Below are positions 10,507 through 20,455 of a stretch of DNA of 64,000 bases, piece after piece; positions within the stretch are counted from its first letter, which is position 1; every line of letters begins with the position of its first letter. This stretch comes from Schistocerca nitens (lineage: Eukaryota > Arthropoda > Insecta > Orthoptera > Acrididae), in the NCBI RefSeq assembly GCF_023898315.1, contig NC_064616.1, positions 291,241,205 to 291,305,204 of the forward strand, read 5' to 3'. A program made the position numbers and the translations under genes. The notes beneath the pieces were generated by a model. The model was not told where the DNA came from. It ran no database searches and was given only the letters and a program-made list of their open reading frames with translations.

Positions 10507-13500
10507 AAGTTCAGTCTGGTGATGGAGAGACCAGCATTCATTATCTTTGGGGGAGATAATGGCTTGATAACGCAGAGCACATCAATCGCCGAGTGGTTTC
10601 GTAAATCCACCTTGAGTGTCATATTGGGCCGCTTTTCCGAGATGGAAGTCAACGGTTCAGCTAAGGCACAGCCGAATTCTACACCTGGACATCCATATAC
10701 ATGTCCACGATCCGTTAAGTGGAGGGTCCAGCTATATTAATCTCCCTCAAGATATAGCTACCAAGAGGGCGTGCATTAATGTCCAAAATAGAAAAGATCA
10801 CGCTTGTTTTGCATGGTCAATCCTGGCTTGCGAAAGAAACCATAATTATAGATATTGCCCTTATTGTCCGGGTACATGCAAAGCCAGTAATATTAAGACA
10901 TATTATAAATTTGATGGGATTGAGTTCTCCGTCAAGATCCAGGACATACCTAAATTCGAGGCACGAAATACCGGAATATCGGTACACGTTTATGGCCTGG
11001 AGAAGAAGAAAAGCATGTCAGACAAGCATATCGTAGTCGGCCCCCTCCATTTCTCAAAATTTGCAGTGAGCGAGAGCTGCATGTAGATATGCTTCTCTTT
11101 TCTGAAGGTGACAATTATCACTATGTCTGGATCAAGGACATGTCCAGACTCCTTTTCTCCCAACTATCAACTAATTGTCATGTAAAACATATTTGTTTAA
11201 GGTGCCTCAATTATTTCTCATCTGAACAGTTATTAGCTATGCATCTAGTAGACTGCACCTCCAAGGATGTAGTACGTGTTATCATGCCCACCCAGGAAAA
11301 CAAATTCATAAAGTTTAGAAATGCTCACCACCAGGAGCGCTGCCCGTTTGTAGTGTATACCGACTTTGAATGCCTCCTCGCTCCTGTGACCCGCTGTGAA
11401 GGCGATCCTACCACCTCACACACTACCTTTACAAAGAAACGCATACCATATGCGGCAGCGTACCAAATCGTATCGTCATATGACACCAACCTTAACCAAT
11501 ACAAATCTTACGTCGGGGAAAATCGATCGATTTGGTTGCTCTCTGAGCTGGAAAAATTTTCACCGGAAGTTGATACGCTGTACAGCGGCAATGTTCCCAT
11601 GACCAAATCGAAGGAGAATGAAGATTTGTATAATAACGCCACCGAGTGTCATATTTGGGGGCTGCCGTTAGACAGAAAAGCGGAAACTCCTTGTAGGGAT
11701 CACTGTCATCTTACAGGGAAATTCCGCAGCGCAGCTCAAAATGCATGCAATTTGAAGTACCAATTACCTAGGCACATACCAGTTTTATTCCATAATTTAA
11801 GTGGGTATGTCGCTCACTTTCTAGTTGAGCATTTGGTCGATTTCCGTTGGGAGAGAAATCAGCTGAGTGTCCTACCTGAGAGCGTCGAGAAGTATATTTC
11901 ATTCTCCAAATGAATGACGCCGAGAATTACGCTGCGCTTCCTCGATACACTACGTTTTCTGCAGGCACCACTACAGAAACTTGTTGAGACTCTACCTTGT
12001 GGGGAAATGCATATCACTCGAGCTGCATTTCCCGACGAGGAAAAGTTTCAACTTGTGACTAGGAAAGGGGTTTTCCGATACAAGTATGTGGATAGTATGG
12101 ACAAACTTGACGAAACCAGGCTACCCGACATAACTGCATTCTCCAGAAACCTCACAGGCGACACCATAATGAATGCAGAGTATGAGCATGCCGTGAATGT
12201 CTGGCGGGAATTCAATATTTCTTATTTAGGAGAGTATGCACATCTTTACATGGACACAGACGTGCGCTTGCTTGTGGACGTTTTCGAGAAGTTCCGGAGT
12301 ATATGTATGGCCACATATTCTCTGGAGCCGCCTTTTATTACACGGCACCTGGGTTGTCTTGGGACGCAATGCTCAAGAAAACGAAGTGCAGTATCGAATT
12401 ATTGACCGATCCTGACATGCTTCTTTTCTTCGAACGGGGGATCCGTGGGGGCCTTTGCCAATGTATTCACAGACACGCAACAGCAAATAACGCACGGAAG
12501 GGTGACAGGTTCAAAGCATCCCTTGATTCAAGTTACATAATGTATCTAGATGTCAATAATTTATACGGGCATGCTATGATGCAATCGCTGCCGATTGGCG
12601 AGTTTACGTGGCTGTCCGAAGATGAATGCAAGGGATTAGGTGGAAAAATCAGTGGGGGTATGGCCGCCGACTCTGATGTAGGGTATGTAGTGGAGGCACA
12701 ATTCACATATCCTATTAGTTTGCATGCCGTGCATGCTGATTTGCCGCTGTGTCCAGAGCAACTAGTTCCTCGAGGAGGTTCCACACCGAAACTGATGACA
12801 ACGCTGGGGTACAAGCAGAGGTATATCATTCACTATCGTAACCTCCAGCAATGCCTCAGTTTGGGTATGGAGCTGGTTAAAATCACTTGGGCCATCTCCT
12901 TCAAGCAGTCGCCCTAGTTGAAGGAGTGTATTGATCTGAATACGAGACAGAGAACTTCCACGTCTTGTGACTTTGAGAAAGATTTTTATAAATTAATGAA
13001 TAATTCAATTTTCGGTAAAACTATGGAGAATTTGAGGGAACGACGTGAAATTTTTATTAGAACGCAATGGGATGAGCGTTATGGCGTAAGAAAATGCATT
13101 GCCAGACCAAATTTTAAACGGGTCACCATTTTCAATAAGACTTTGTTGTTGTGGAGATGGCTAAAACTGCAGTAGAGTTTACTAAACCTATCTATGTTAG
13201 GATATGCATACTAGACCTATCCAAACTCCACATGTGCCGCTTTCATTATGAGTTTGCGAAAGTTCATTTTGCAGATCCTAAATTACTTGATATGGGTACA
13301 GATAGTTTCATCTATTGGGTGAAGAACTGTGATCCATATGAAGTAATTAGGAACCACACCAATGAATTCGACACATCTTATGCGGCCAATAATCCTTATG
13401 GTATTGTTCTACAAGACAAGAAGGTTATCGGTCTCATGAAAGACGAGTCGAATGGATTGCCGATTGTGGAGTTTGTAGGTCTTTGGTCCAATATGTATGC

Positions 13501-13813
13501 ATATCGCACATTGGAAGGTCCTTCTCAGAGACGGGCTAAGGGGGTACAATGCATGGCATGACGAGCTCTGTCTATCGAAGACTATTTGCAGTGCCTACGT
13601 GGTGGTGTTCGCGGTGCTGAGCTTCAGCCGCCGCATATGGTCCGGCGAACTAGTATTCAATCAATAGCGCACGAGGTGTACACTGTGCTGTTGTTTAAAA
13701 TCTGTCTGTCGCCTCATGACGATAAAAGGGTCATCTGTGCTGATGGCATTGAAACTCACCCGTACTCACACTATTCATTTGTAGCGAGAGAAGGGGTGGG
13801 GGACTCTGATTGA

Positions 13814-15321
13814 GAGGGAGAGAGAGATAGTGTGTGAGAGAGAGAGAGAGGGAGAGAGAGATGGCGAGAGTGTCTGCAGAGTAGTAGTATGACCATTTTA
13901 TCATAGTGTAAATACTGGATGACGGTGTTTTGTAGTGTGTATAAGCTTGCGTACTTCCGTCTATATCAGAGTGTGTGAATGTGTACGAGCCTGTGTTAAG
14001 TGTGTCTGCGTGTAAATATAAATATTATTTATTCTACAAAAGAAAAAAAAATCATGAAAACAGAAAAAATTTAAAAAAATGCAATTATTAAAAAAGCCTT
14101 TATATATATTTGTATATATTTCTTGACAAGTATTACTAGTTAATGCAAATATGAGCAAAAAGATAAAATTTTAGACCTTCAATTCGTCCTTTTATAATGA
14201 AGAAGAAGAAAATACAATATTATGCAGTTCATATCCGCTTCGATCTGAGTAGTTGTTATAGATTTTACTTCGTACGTTTCACTTGTCACTAACCATCTAG
14301 TCAGAACTAGTTTTACGTATGTGAGTTCCACAAATTAATTTTATTATATATGTTCATTTTATTGGATCAAATGTTTATAACGACACACCTGGTTGTTGTA
14401 GTGGAAAAAAAATGTTTAGAGCAACTTATTTGAATGAAATGTATTTTCAATCGGTCTTTGTAGTGGAAAGTGTTTTAGATCCACTAACTTGAAGTAAAAA
14501 TAAATTTGCCATTAGTTTAAAAAATGTCTTTCCCATGGAACGTCACTAGCTACACTATTATTTACCTTGTAAGATACTGTAAGCAGCTTGTGATACCTCT
14601 GCTTTAGTTGTAATAAATATATATAGCTATCTCACCACACTGCAAAAGAGCAGAAATTTCATTTTTTACGCGAATAGAAATAATGTATTTGCAAACTCAT
14701 ATAATGTGGAAAAAACTCTATGATTGTACTGATATTTCGCAAACACTGTAAAAAAATTATTAATTCGAAAATAAAATAACTTATTTAATTGTAAAAAGAA
14801 TTTCTAATGTTCTTATTATTTCACCCTGAATTATGATCTTTTTTTCTATTAAAAAAATGATAGATATATACAAAACGCTGATAGAGCCACAGTGCACTGC
14901 AGAGAGAGAGAGGTATAATGTTTTTACTGCTTTCAAGACAGAAATGAATTCTGAATGACGAGTCCTGGACTTCGTCTGCCGGTTCCAAACAGACAACAGC
15001 ACACTCTTTCAGGTCCTGTCACTTTAAATGGCAGACGTCTGATGAAGTGGACCCTACCACTTTCCCTCTTTCAGGTCCTGTCACTTTCACCACCGAGCAG
15101 GCGAGGTGGAAGCAGGTAAACTGGCTCAGACAGCTCCTGTGGAATGCGCTTCACGCACAGTGTCACCAATAAACTTACTTCTATGGATGTAGGTGTCACA
15201 GAAAGAAAACAAAAAGTTTCTTATGGAGAAAAAAAATTATTTATTTATTTATGAGCCATTTTAAAAGTAATTTTACATTTTCACATGCAGACACAAAACT
15301 ATTTTTTTCTTCTTCACACGT
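13814..15321. other. 3' flank of polymerase copy B
   Basis: AT-rich DNA follows the polymerase stop, beginning with a (ga)n tract (13820-13865). It corresponds in order and content to 29.04-30.7 kb behind copy C: tgtgtgaatgtg blocks, an A-rich stretch, then a degenerate repeat built on 'tgtagtggaaa-atgttt' (about 14395 and 14460). A 22-bp block, ctctttcaggtcctgtcacttt, is repeated directly at about 15003 and 15067. No coding frame is recognised. It probably holds the transcript 3' end for the polymerase, and on the other strand for the virion genes. Confidence 0.5.
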
Positions 15322-15720
15322 TCACTGTCTAAGTTGATGGATAGATGGACAATTGTAGAATTCCAGGTTCTGGATAGCCACATTTTTGAAGATTCGACGC
15401 AGCAAGCTAATCTTCTCATCGCCTTTAACAAAGATTATTGTCTCCTTGTGATCAAATACTCTCAACACTTGTAGCAAATGTTTATAAGAGATGCCAGGGT
15501 CATCCCACTGAATCCCATGATAGAATTTTGTTAGCCACATTGTGCTTCTGACTGTCTTATTGCACTTGACGTCTTTCAATGGTTTCGGCGATTCAACTCT
15601 TGATGCAAACGTTCCTATTACTCCATCACATTGCGTGAATGCTATTGATGCACAGTCTTTAATTATGGATCGCCTGCACTCATCCTTGAACGTCAGCTAT
15701 GATCCTCACACCTTCAGGTA
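15322..15720 (-). pseudogene. Conserved Polinton-associated hypothetical protein (C-terminal part)
   Basis: The open stretch reads STMWLTKFYHGIQWDD, then IIFVKGDEKISLLRR, and ends NLEFYNCPSIHQL. An 'EK'-containing 'VKG' motif followed by a terminal 'CPS' motif occurs in a family I recall as common in insect Polinton-type elements. I do not know its function and do not assign one. The frame upstream of 15580 continues only with stops and shifts to about 15720. It lies directly downstream of the capsid gene on the same strand, so it belonged to the virion-gene block. Confidence 0.6.
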
Positions 15721-16166
15721 ACATCGTGATCTGCCCTAGAGCTAGCCGAGTGTGTATTAATTTATACAACTCGTTGCACTACACCAGTGAGCGGACAGTA
15801 GTTAACGAGACGATTTTGCAGAACGAGAGCATATGCCGAAGTCTGATCAGGTAAGTTTGCTGAAGATCCAAATTCAGTCTGTACATCTACAGGCCCTGAT
15901 TTAATTATCTCTTTCTGTCTTGAGCAGTCAATCAAGATTATTGGCGTTAGCTTCTTGTAACTCTGTGGGCTGAGTAGGCATCCTTCATTTTCAACACCTT
16001 CGTAGTAAGATGCTCAGAATCTCGCATACATGTCAAATGCCTGACTGTATACAATGCTGTCCCACTGTAGATGTAGATTCTCATATGGGTAGTATTCTGA
16101 ATTCAAGTAGACTCATGCGTTAGTTACTTGCAGTGGTCAAATTCAGTTGAGTCCTTTGATACATTA

Positions 16167-16367
16167 AAAAAATGGTTCAAATGGCTCTGAGCACTATGGG
16201 ACTTATCATCTGTGGTCATCAGTCCCCTAGAACTTAGAACTACTTAAGCCTAACTAACCTAAGGACATCACACACATCCGTGCCCGAGGCAGGTTTCCAA
16301 CCTGCGACCGTAGCAGTCGCGCGGTTCCGGACTGAGCGCCTATAACCGCGAGACCACCGCGGCCGGC
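16167..16367 (-). mobile_element. tRNA-derived SINE in the capsid pseudogene
   Basis: The SINE is flanked by a perfect 12-bp duplication (tttgatacatta at 16155-16166 and 16368-16379). It is the same family as the 6013 copy, complete from the ccggccgcggtgg head (on -) to the tail. It splits the C-terminal third of the capsid gene. Confidence 0.92.
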
Positions 16368-17021
16368 TTTGATACATTAGCATGCCTTTGAGTTTCAAAT
16401 GCGAATATGATGAATCGAGGTGCCTTCAACTGCACTGATGTTTTAATAGACCTAGTATGTCTGGACGCTGTAGGTAGGACTGGGTATTCAAAAAGCTCCC
16501 ATGATCGGAGAGTTAGTGGTAGGTAGGTGCCAGCACTCAGAACTTTTAAGAGCTTCTAGTGCTCCTCGTCGACAACGGTGATGTGAGACATTTTCCAAGA
16601 TATGCTATTAATCATGATTTGAAAATTTTCTGCAGCTATTTGAGAGAATGAATTCACATCAATTGCACTCCTCACCAAAATAAGTTCCTGTTTAGCATTG
16701 ATAATTATTCGCTGCATATCCTCAAAATAACCCATAAGCATTTTTAGTGGCACGCACGTGGTAAATCGCCTTTGTCCACCCTCCCCATCCGCTGCATCTA
16801 TGAACCACTCAGCATTTTCCAAACTGTTTGAATCAGAGGGTGAGGCTGAAACGTACGTCTTAAGGGTAGATGTAATACCGACATTGCGTGTGCAGTCGAT
16901 TTCAATTCCATTGAGTTCATAATGTATCTCTTGAAACAGGAATGCTACAGCATTTCGAGTGACCTTCGAGGGAGTTACGGTAGCCCCGTCAGCTTTCTTA
17001 AATGTGTAGTCCAGATAGAGG

Positions 17022-17023
17022 GT
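17022..17023. other. SINE insertion point in the capsid gene
   Basis: This marks the left junction of the 17022-17238 SINE within the major capsid reading frame. The frame is otherwise continuous on both sides apart from the duplicated 11 bp. Confidence 0.6.
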
Positions 17024-17238
17024 CCGCATCTCGTGGTCGTGCGGTAGCGTTCTCGCTTCCCACGCCCGGGTTCCCGGGTTCGATTCCCGGCGGGGTCAGG
17101 GATTTTCTCTGCCTCGTGATGACTGGGTGTTGTGTGATGTCCTTAGGTTAGTTAGGTTTAAGTAGTTCTAAGTTCTAGGGGACTGATGACCATAGATGTT
17201 AAGTCCCATAGTGCTCAGAGCCATTTGAACCATTTGAA
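17022..17238 (+). mobile_element. tRNA-derived SINE in the capsid pseudogene (N-terminal third)
   Basis: A full-length copy in + orientation is flanked by an 11-bp duplication, ccagatagagg (17011-17021 and 17239-17249). The A box (cgtgcggtagcg), B box (gggttcgattccc) and tail (ccatttgaaccatttgaacc) are all visible. It makes a good reference copy for the family in this window. Confidence 0.93.
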
Positions 17239-17517
17239 CCAGATAGAGGAAGCCCTTGCTAGGCAGTGTTACCGTGTCCTGATGCTGGATAACAATCCTA
17301 ATTTCGTCATTTTTGTTAAATGTGCTTGAAGCGTAGGGTTTGTGTGAGTGGTATTCATCACGTATAATTCGATCATCATACTCTACTGGCTGAGTTACGT
17401 TGAGCGACGTCATTTTGCGGTTTGAAACCTGCTGAAATAAGGAATTCGTAATTAAGGCATGTTATCACTTTGCCCTTCCACGTTGCACTGACGGGTTGTA
17501 AGCTTGGTGTGCTAGCT

Positions 17518-18221
17518 TTATACCTTATTCCAATCTCGCCTTAGATGCAGGCGTTCAATGATCTCTTCTCCTCTAAAGTTAAAAATCTGATTATTCTGGT
17601 CCACAATACGCAGTTCAAGGTAGTCCAGTGTCTGAACGGTCACCGAGAGATATATAGCGTTTGTGGGGGCTTGAACTATTTTATACCCTGTGCCGACTAT
17701 AGGAAAGAATCCGTAAATTGAGTGAATCAATTTATCGTTCAGGTATGAGTTTGTGGCAATATTACACTCAACGTGGCTTGTACCTACCAGGAGTATATCT
17801 ACAGCATGATCTGATGCGTAAAATTTACTGGCGTCCTTCACCAAAACACGATCCTTCGCAACACCTAGCAGTGGACCAACTGAATGTCTCTGTGTAAAGT
17901 CGATCGTCTGTCCGTATTTCAGATTTTAAGGGTATTAATGTTTGCCCGTAGTTCAATACCTTTTCCTGATTGTTTTGAAAGTTCGTTTAAATCATCAATA
18001 TCGTAGGCACCAGGTTGTATTTGTAGAATCTCCTTCTGGCCGTCAATTTCAAGATGTAGTTTATTGTTGGTCTGTGTGATATTTGGAATGCTGTTATACG
18101 TCTCTAGACCAATCAGTGCAATACTCCAGTCCCCTGCACTTAAATCAATAGGTGGAAAGCAATATGCGCGTAATACTGATCCTCGCTCTTTTAAAGTCAG
18201 AATGTACGACATTGCATCCAA
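17518..18221 (-). pseudogene. Polinton minor capsid (penton-like) protein pseudogene
   Basis: It starts at 18221 (MDAMSYILTLKERGSVLRAY) with the conserved segment FPPIDLSAGDWSIALIGLE then TYNSIPNI near residue 40. A break between 17919 and 17844 is followed by the C-terminal half (VECNIATNSYLNDKLIHSIY, then FFPIVGTGYKIVQAP and NFRGEEIIERLHL). These signatures belong to a family that precedes the capsid gene in insect Polintons. The minor-capsid role is from that family and the gene order, not shown directly. It is the first of the - strand virion genes, about 100 bp upstream of the capsid start. One frameshift region separates two good halves. Confidence 0.7.
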
Positions 18222-18299
18222 ACATCAAATGATGGTCATCTCTTCAATGACAGCTCTTTTATATATCGCACACATGATCTGATGATGACACTTTCTACC

Positions 18300-18322
18300 G
18301 GGGGGGGGGGGGGGAGGGGGGG
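18300..18322. repeat. Poly-G tract
   Basis: A long G run with one A break lies just upstream of the minor capsid gene. It is another of the G/C homopolymers that mark the Polintons of this window. Confidence 0.85.
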
Positions 18323-18442
18323 CTGTTTTTACATGACAGAGTTCATCCCACTCGTAGTCAGAAAACTTCACTTTAATATTTTTGAGCACATTTTCGAGCA
18401 CTAACACAGTTGACAGGCTACCGTATTGTGAAACTTCAAGTC

Positions 18443-18986
18443 CTACACGAATTCGTTTTTAACCATTACTATTAAAATATAGGTTGAGGCGAATAGTGAA
18501 GGTTGAGGTGCACTGGCCACAGGTTTCTTCTCATCGACAACATCCACACATGTGCGGTTAGCCTGCTGTTCTTGAATTGATTGCGGCAGGTCTCTTGAGC
18601 AATGATTGATGGATGGCGCGTAAGAAGGAGCCCAGTGCTGTGAAGCCCCGTCAAGCGCAGCCTCCAGCACTGACATTAACACCTCGCTATCCTGCTCCAG
18701 CATGGTGAGATGCCGCACTGCAGGGTCCTGTGTGGACGAGTCTGAGGCATTCACGTGTGTGGACCGGGCATGTTGGAACCTGCTGATGCTGACGTCACGG
18801 GTGCAGCTACAGTATAGGACAGTTTGGAAACTGCTGATGCTGACGTGACGGGTGCAGCTGCTGCAGGACAAAGAGCAATATTGATAAGAATAATTGATAA
18901 TAATAACAATAATAATTTTCGGAATTACTTTTCTGTTTCTTCCTCCCAATCCTACTCTGCTGCTGCTGTGGTGACTGACGCTTCAT
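18443..18986 (-). CDS. Candidate two-exon small gene with basic first exon
   Basis: On -, a TATA box (19038-19045) is followed about 55 bp later by an ATG at 18986. The first exon encodes a Lys/Arg/Gln-rich peptide (MKRQSPQQQQSRIGRKKQK) and ends in phase 1 at a gtaatt donor (18928). A pyrimidine-rich stretch ending ctgcag at 18861 then opens a second exon (about 18755-18860) encoding two tandem AAPVTSASA repeats before a gtgaat donor. The layout (MKR start, basic peptide, phase-1 donor) mirrors the first exon of the polymerase gene in copies C and D. Splicing is inferred from sequence only. The downstream exon is not identified, and the product could be a nuclear-localised Polinton protein or a leader for the capsid transcripts. 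Confidence 0.45.
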
Positions 18987-19037
18987 CTTGACTGACCGAC
19001 TGACTGGAACAGAGATCAAGGAGCTGCTGAGTGCCCC

Positions 19038-19045
19038 TTATATAG
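19038..19045 (-). promoter_or_regulatory. TATA box of the rightward Polinton arm
   Basis: On - the sequence reads tctatataagg, with a CCAAT element (cagccaatagg) about 35 bp upstream, an intervening CRE-like tgacgtag, and the candidate first exon about 55 bp downstream. The order CCAAT, TATA, short leader, ATG is convincing for an RNA polymerase II promoter. Confidence 0.6.
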
Positions 19046-19298
19046 AAGCCAACTACGTCATCATGATGCTGTTCTCCTATTGGCTGAATGACGTGGCCAC
19101 GTGACCTATCGAGGTGCCCTCTAGTGGCGAACTCGTGAACTAGATCAGTTCTTTGGCCTGCTGGATTGGAGGCAGTCGTGTCTTGTGGTCCGGAAGCTTA
19201 TATGTAGGCTTTAGAAAAGGCAGACAGTTCCAGCAGTAGCAGATGGTTCCATGAGATGGGTAATGCATTTTTAAAGCATCTCACGGCAAAGAATTTAT

Positions 19299-19463
19299 TT
19301 ACAGGATGGTATTCTTGTTCCTGTTCATATGCTCGAGCATTAATGCAGGTTTCCAGTCCACATGTAGAAGGTTGTGGAGGCAGTCCTCGACTGTATGCTT
19401 GCAAACTACACAGCTGTTAAACTCATCGCGGTCAGACACCAATAACTCATCGATGGAGAACAT
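19299..19463 (-). CDS. Small Cys/His ORF, copy 1
   Basis: A 54-codon open frame begins MFSIDELLVSDRDEFNSC and continues CKHTVEDCLHNLLHVDWK. It aligns over most of its length with the ORF at 19530-19838 in the C-x2-C-x-H and D-C-x-H positions and the following LH-x2-WK. The Cys/His spacing could bind zinc, but I recognise no family. It lies in the right arm of the Polinton and presumably follows a promoter near the terminal repeat. It may be an exon rather than a whole gene. Confidence 0.5.
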   Translation of the reverse strand: MFSIDELLVSDRDEFNSCVVCKHTVEDCLHNLLHVDWKPALMLEHMNRNKNTIL

Positions 19464-19529
19464 TTGGTATGACTAGGAGGATGGTCTTCAATGATATATA
19501 TTGCTTATGCAGATATGTTTAATACAAAG

Positions 19530-19838
19530 CTAATTGGCATCAACTGGTCGCCTCTTCCCTTTTGGGAGAGTGAATGCTTGATGATAAATATGCCGGCAGT
19601 TTGCACATGTGCATGAGCATATGCTGCTTACGAGATGAATCCTGGTTCCATCCGTCTGCATTACTGAAATCTGCTGAACAGAATTCTTGTGCTTATTCCC
19701 CCAACACTCATCCATTATCATACTCTTCCATACGTCATGTAGCGAACTGTGGCTACAGTCATCCCCCAAATGTCTACATGTAATGCAGCTATTGGAAGCT
19801 GCTCTATCCCCGACATTCATGTCCATGATCGAACACAT
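19530..19838 (-). CDS. Small Cys/His ORF, copy 2
   Basis: A 102-codon open frame starts MCSIMDMNVGDRAASNSC, followed by CRHLGDDCSHSSLHDVWKSM, then a second Cys-rich stretch (SSICSCTCANCRHIYHQA). The first 53 residues are paralogous to the ORF at 19299-19463, so the two arose by local duplication. The open frame extends further upstream to 20024 but loses the similarity there. Function unknown. A zinc-binding role is possible but unproven. Confidence 0.5.
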   Translation of the reverse strand: MCSIMDMNVGDRAASNSCITCRHLGDDCSHSSLHDVWKSMIMDECWGNKHKNSVQQISVMQTDGTRIHLVSSICSCTCANCRHIYHQAFTLPKGKRRPVDAN

Positions 19839-20049
19839 TGCGATGGTTTCACAATGACAGCTCAGCAGAGACTGGTTGTAGGGCTCTTCTATAAATGCAG
19901 TAGGCTTTGTTCCAGCCATCTTGAATGACGTCATGGTAGCGCTCCCTGGTGGTGGAGATATGAACAAAGCAACTGCAGACACACGTTCATGACATAAATA
20001 ACAATAAATGATAATAAATAACAATGAATGATAGTAAATTATAATAAAT

Positions 20050-20373
20050 TATAATAAAGACAATTACGGTTTTGCATGTGTTATCCTGTTGGAGTTTTAA
20101 TTTCGCACCTATTTTTTCAGGAGGCTTAGGTTAGGTAGCCCAATTGACTTATTTTCCGGCCCAAATTCAAAATGCACGCCATTTTTTCTCGGAGGTTTGG
20201 TTAGTGGACATAGTGCAATTGGCCTATCTTCCCACCAAAATCGGCCATCTTGGATGATGTCATGCGCTGTTGCCAAGTCTACATGCCGCCATCTTGGATG
20301 ACGTCATCGCCGCCATCTTAAATAAATTTGGCAACAATGCAGAGTGTACTGACACGTACTTAGTCCTGCTATT
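20050..20373 (-). repeat. Right terminal inverted repeat of the Polinton
   Basis: This is the inverted partner of 6748-7040. It includes ccatcttggatgatgtcat and ccatcttggatgacgtcat modules and an extra copy absent on the left, so the right repeat is slightly longer. It is immediately followed by the second agcgtc. Confidence 0.88.
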
Positions 20374-20455
20374 AGCGTCAAGGGTAACCACAGCCATGGT
20401 CTCCGAGCTAATAATACATGCTGATGCAAACGTCGTTGAACTGTTGCAATCATCA
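20374..20455 (-). mobile_element. Tc1/mariner transposon, continuation after the Polinton
   Basis: The sequence after the second agcgtc (aagggtaaccacagccatgg, then ctccgagctaataatacatg) continues the transposase gene interrupted at 6747. Similarity to the recalled Tc1 family fades at about 20455, so the transposon's other end was lost before or after the Polinton insertion. Confidence 0.7.

Larger units (their letters stand above)
9106..13813 (+). pseudogene. Polinton DNA polymerase B pseudogene, copy B
   Basis: This is the decayed replicative polymerase of the 13.6-kb Polinton. Small upstream exons with good splice signals lie at about 9106-9195, 9295-9435, 9527-9582 and 9669-9768. The long last exon starts at 9858. 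That exon encodes an Ala/Pro leader, the N-terminal domain, the exonuclease region (VVYTDFECLLAP at about 11350), motif A (DVNNLYGHAMMQ at about 12550), motif B (LMNNSIFGKT at about 12995), motif C (GTDSFIYW at about 13290, one of its two aspartates replaced by Gly) and the C-terminal SPHDDKRVIC signature. An in-frame TGA at about 11911, a frameshift near 12300 and further breaks near 12915, 13150 and 13560 inactivate it. The TGA and the 12300 frameshift are shared with copy A. Confidence 0.9.
15758..17413 (-). pseudogene. Polinton major capsid protein pseudogene (two SINE insertions)
   Basis: This is the main structural gene of the Polinton, predicted from its family to be a double jelly-roll capsid protein. 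It starts at 17413 (MTSLNVTQPVEYDDRIIRDE). It is interrupted by a SINE at 17022-17238, resumes with LDYTFKKADGATVTPSK and ends its longest open run at 16556. Similarity continues past that stop (SWELFEYPVLPTASRH, PRFIIFAFETQ, then LIDCSRQKEIIKSGPVDVQ and QTSAYALVLQNRLVNY) to about 15758, across a second SINE at 16167-16367. The assignment rests on recalled insect Polinton capsid sequences plus its place beside the minor-capsid-like gene. It is clearly non-functional. Confidence 0.75.
6748..20373. mobile_element. Complete Polinton/Maverick element (13.6 kb)
   Basis: The ends are inverted repeats (left agtagtaggactaagta, right on - aatagcaggactaagta) flanked by a 6-bp target duplication agcgtc at 6742-6747 and 20374-20379, the duplication size known for Polintons. 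The flanks rejoin into one Tc1/mariner element, which confirms the insertion. Contents in order: terminal repeat, AT-rich left arm, polymerase B pseudogene (+), 3' flank, a conserved hypothetical (-), major capsid pseudogene (-), minor capsid pseudogene (-), a short spliced-looking gene and promoter (-), two related Cys/His ORFs (-), terminal repeat. I could not find an integrase, packaging ATPase or cysteine protease gene inside it, so they are probably deleted. Every large gene is broken, so it cannot move on its own. Confidence 0.9.

Noticed and set aside
17041-17100. A possible tRNA gene (A box and B box, ggttcgattccc)
   Set aside because: It is the head of a SINE with a tail and target duplication, not a free-standing tRNA that folds into a complete cloverleaf.
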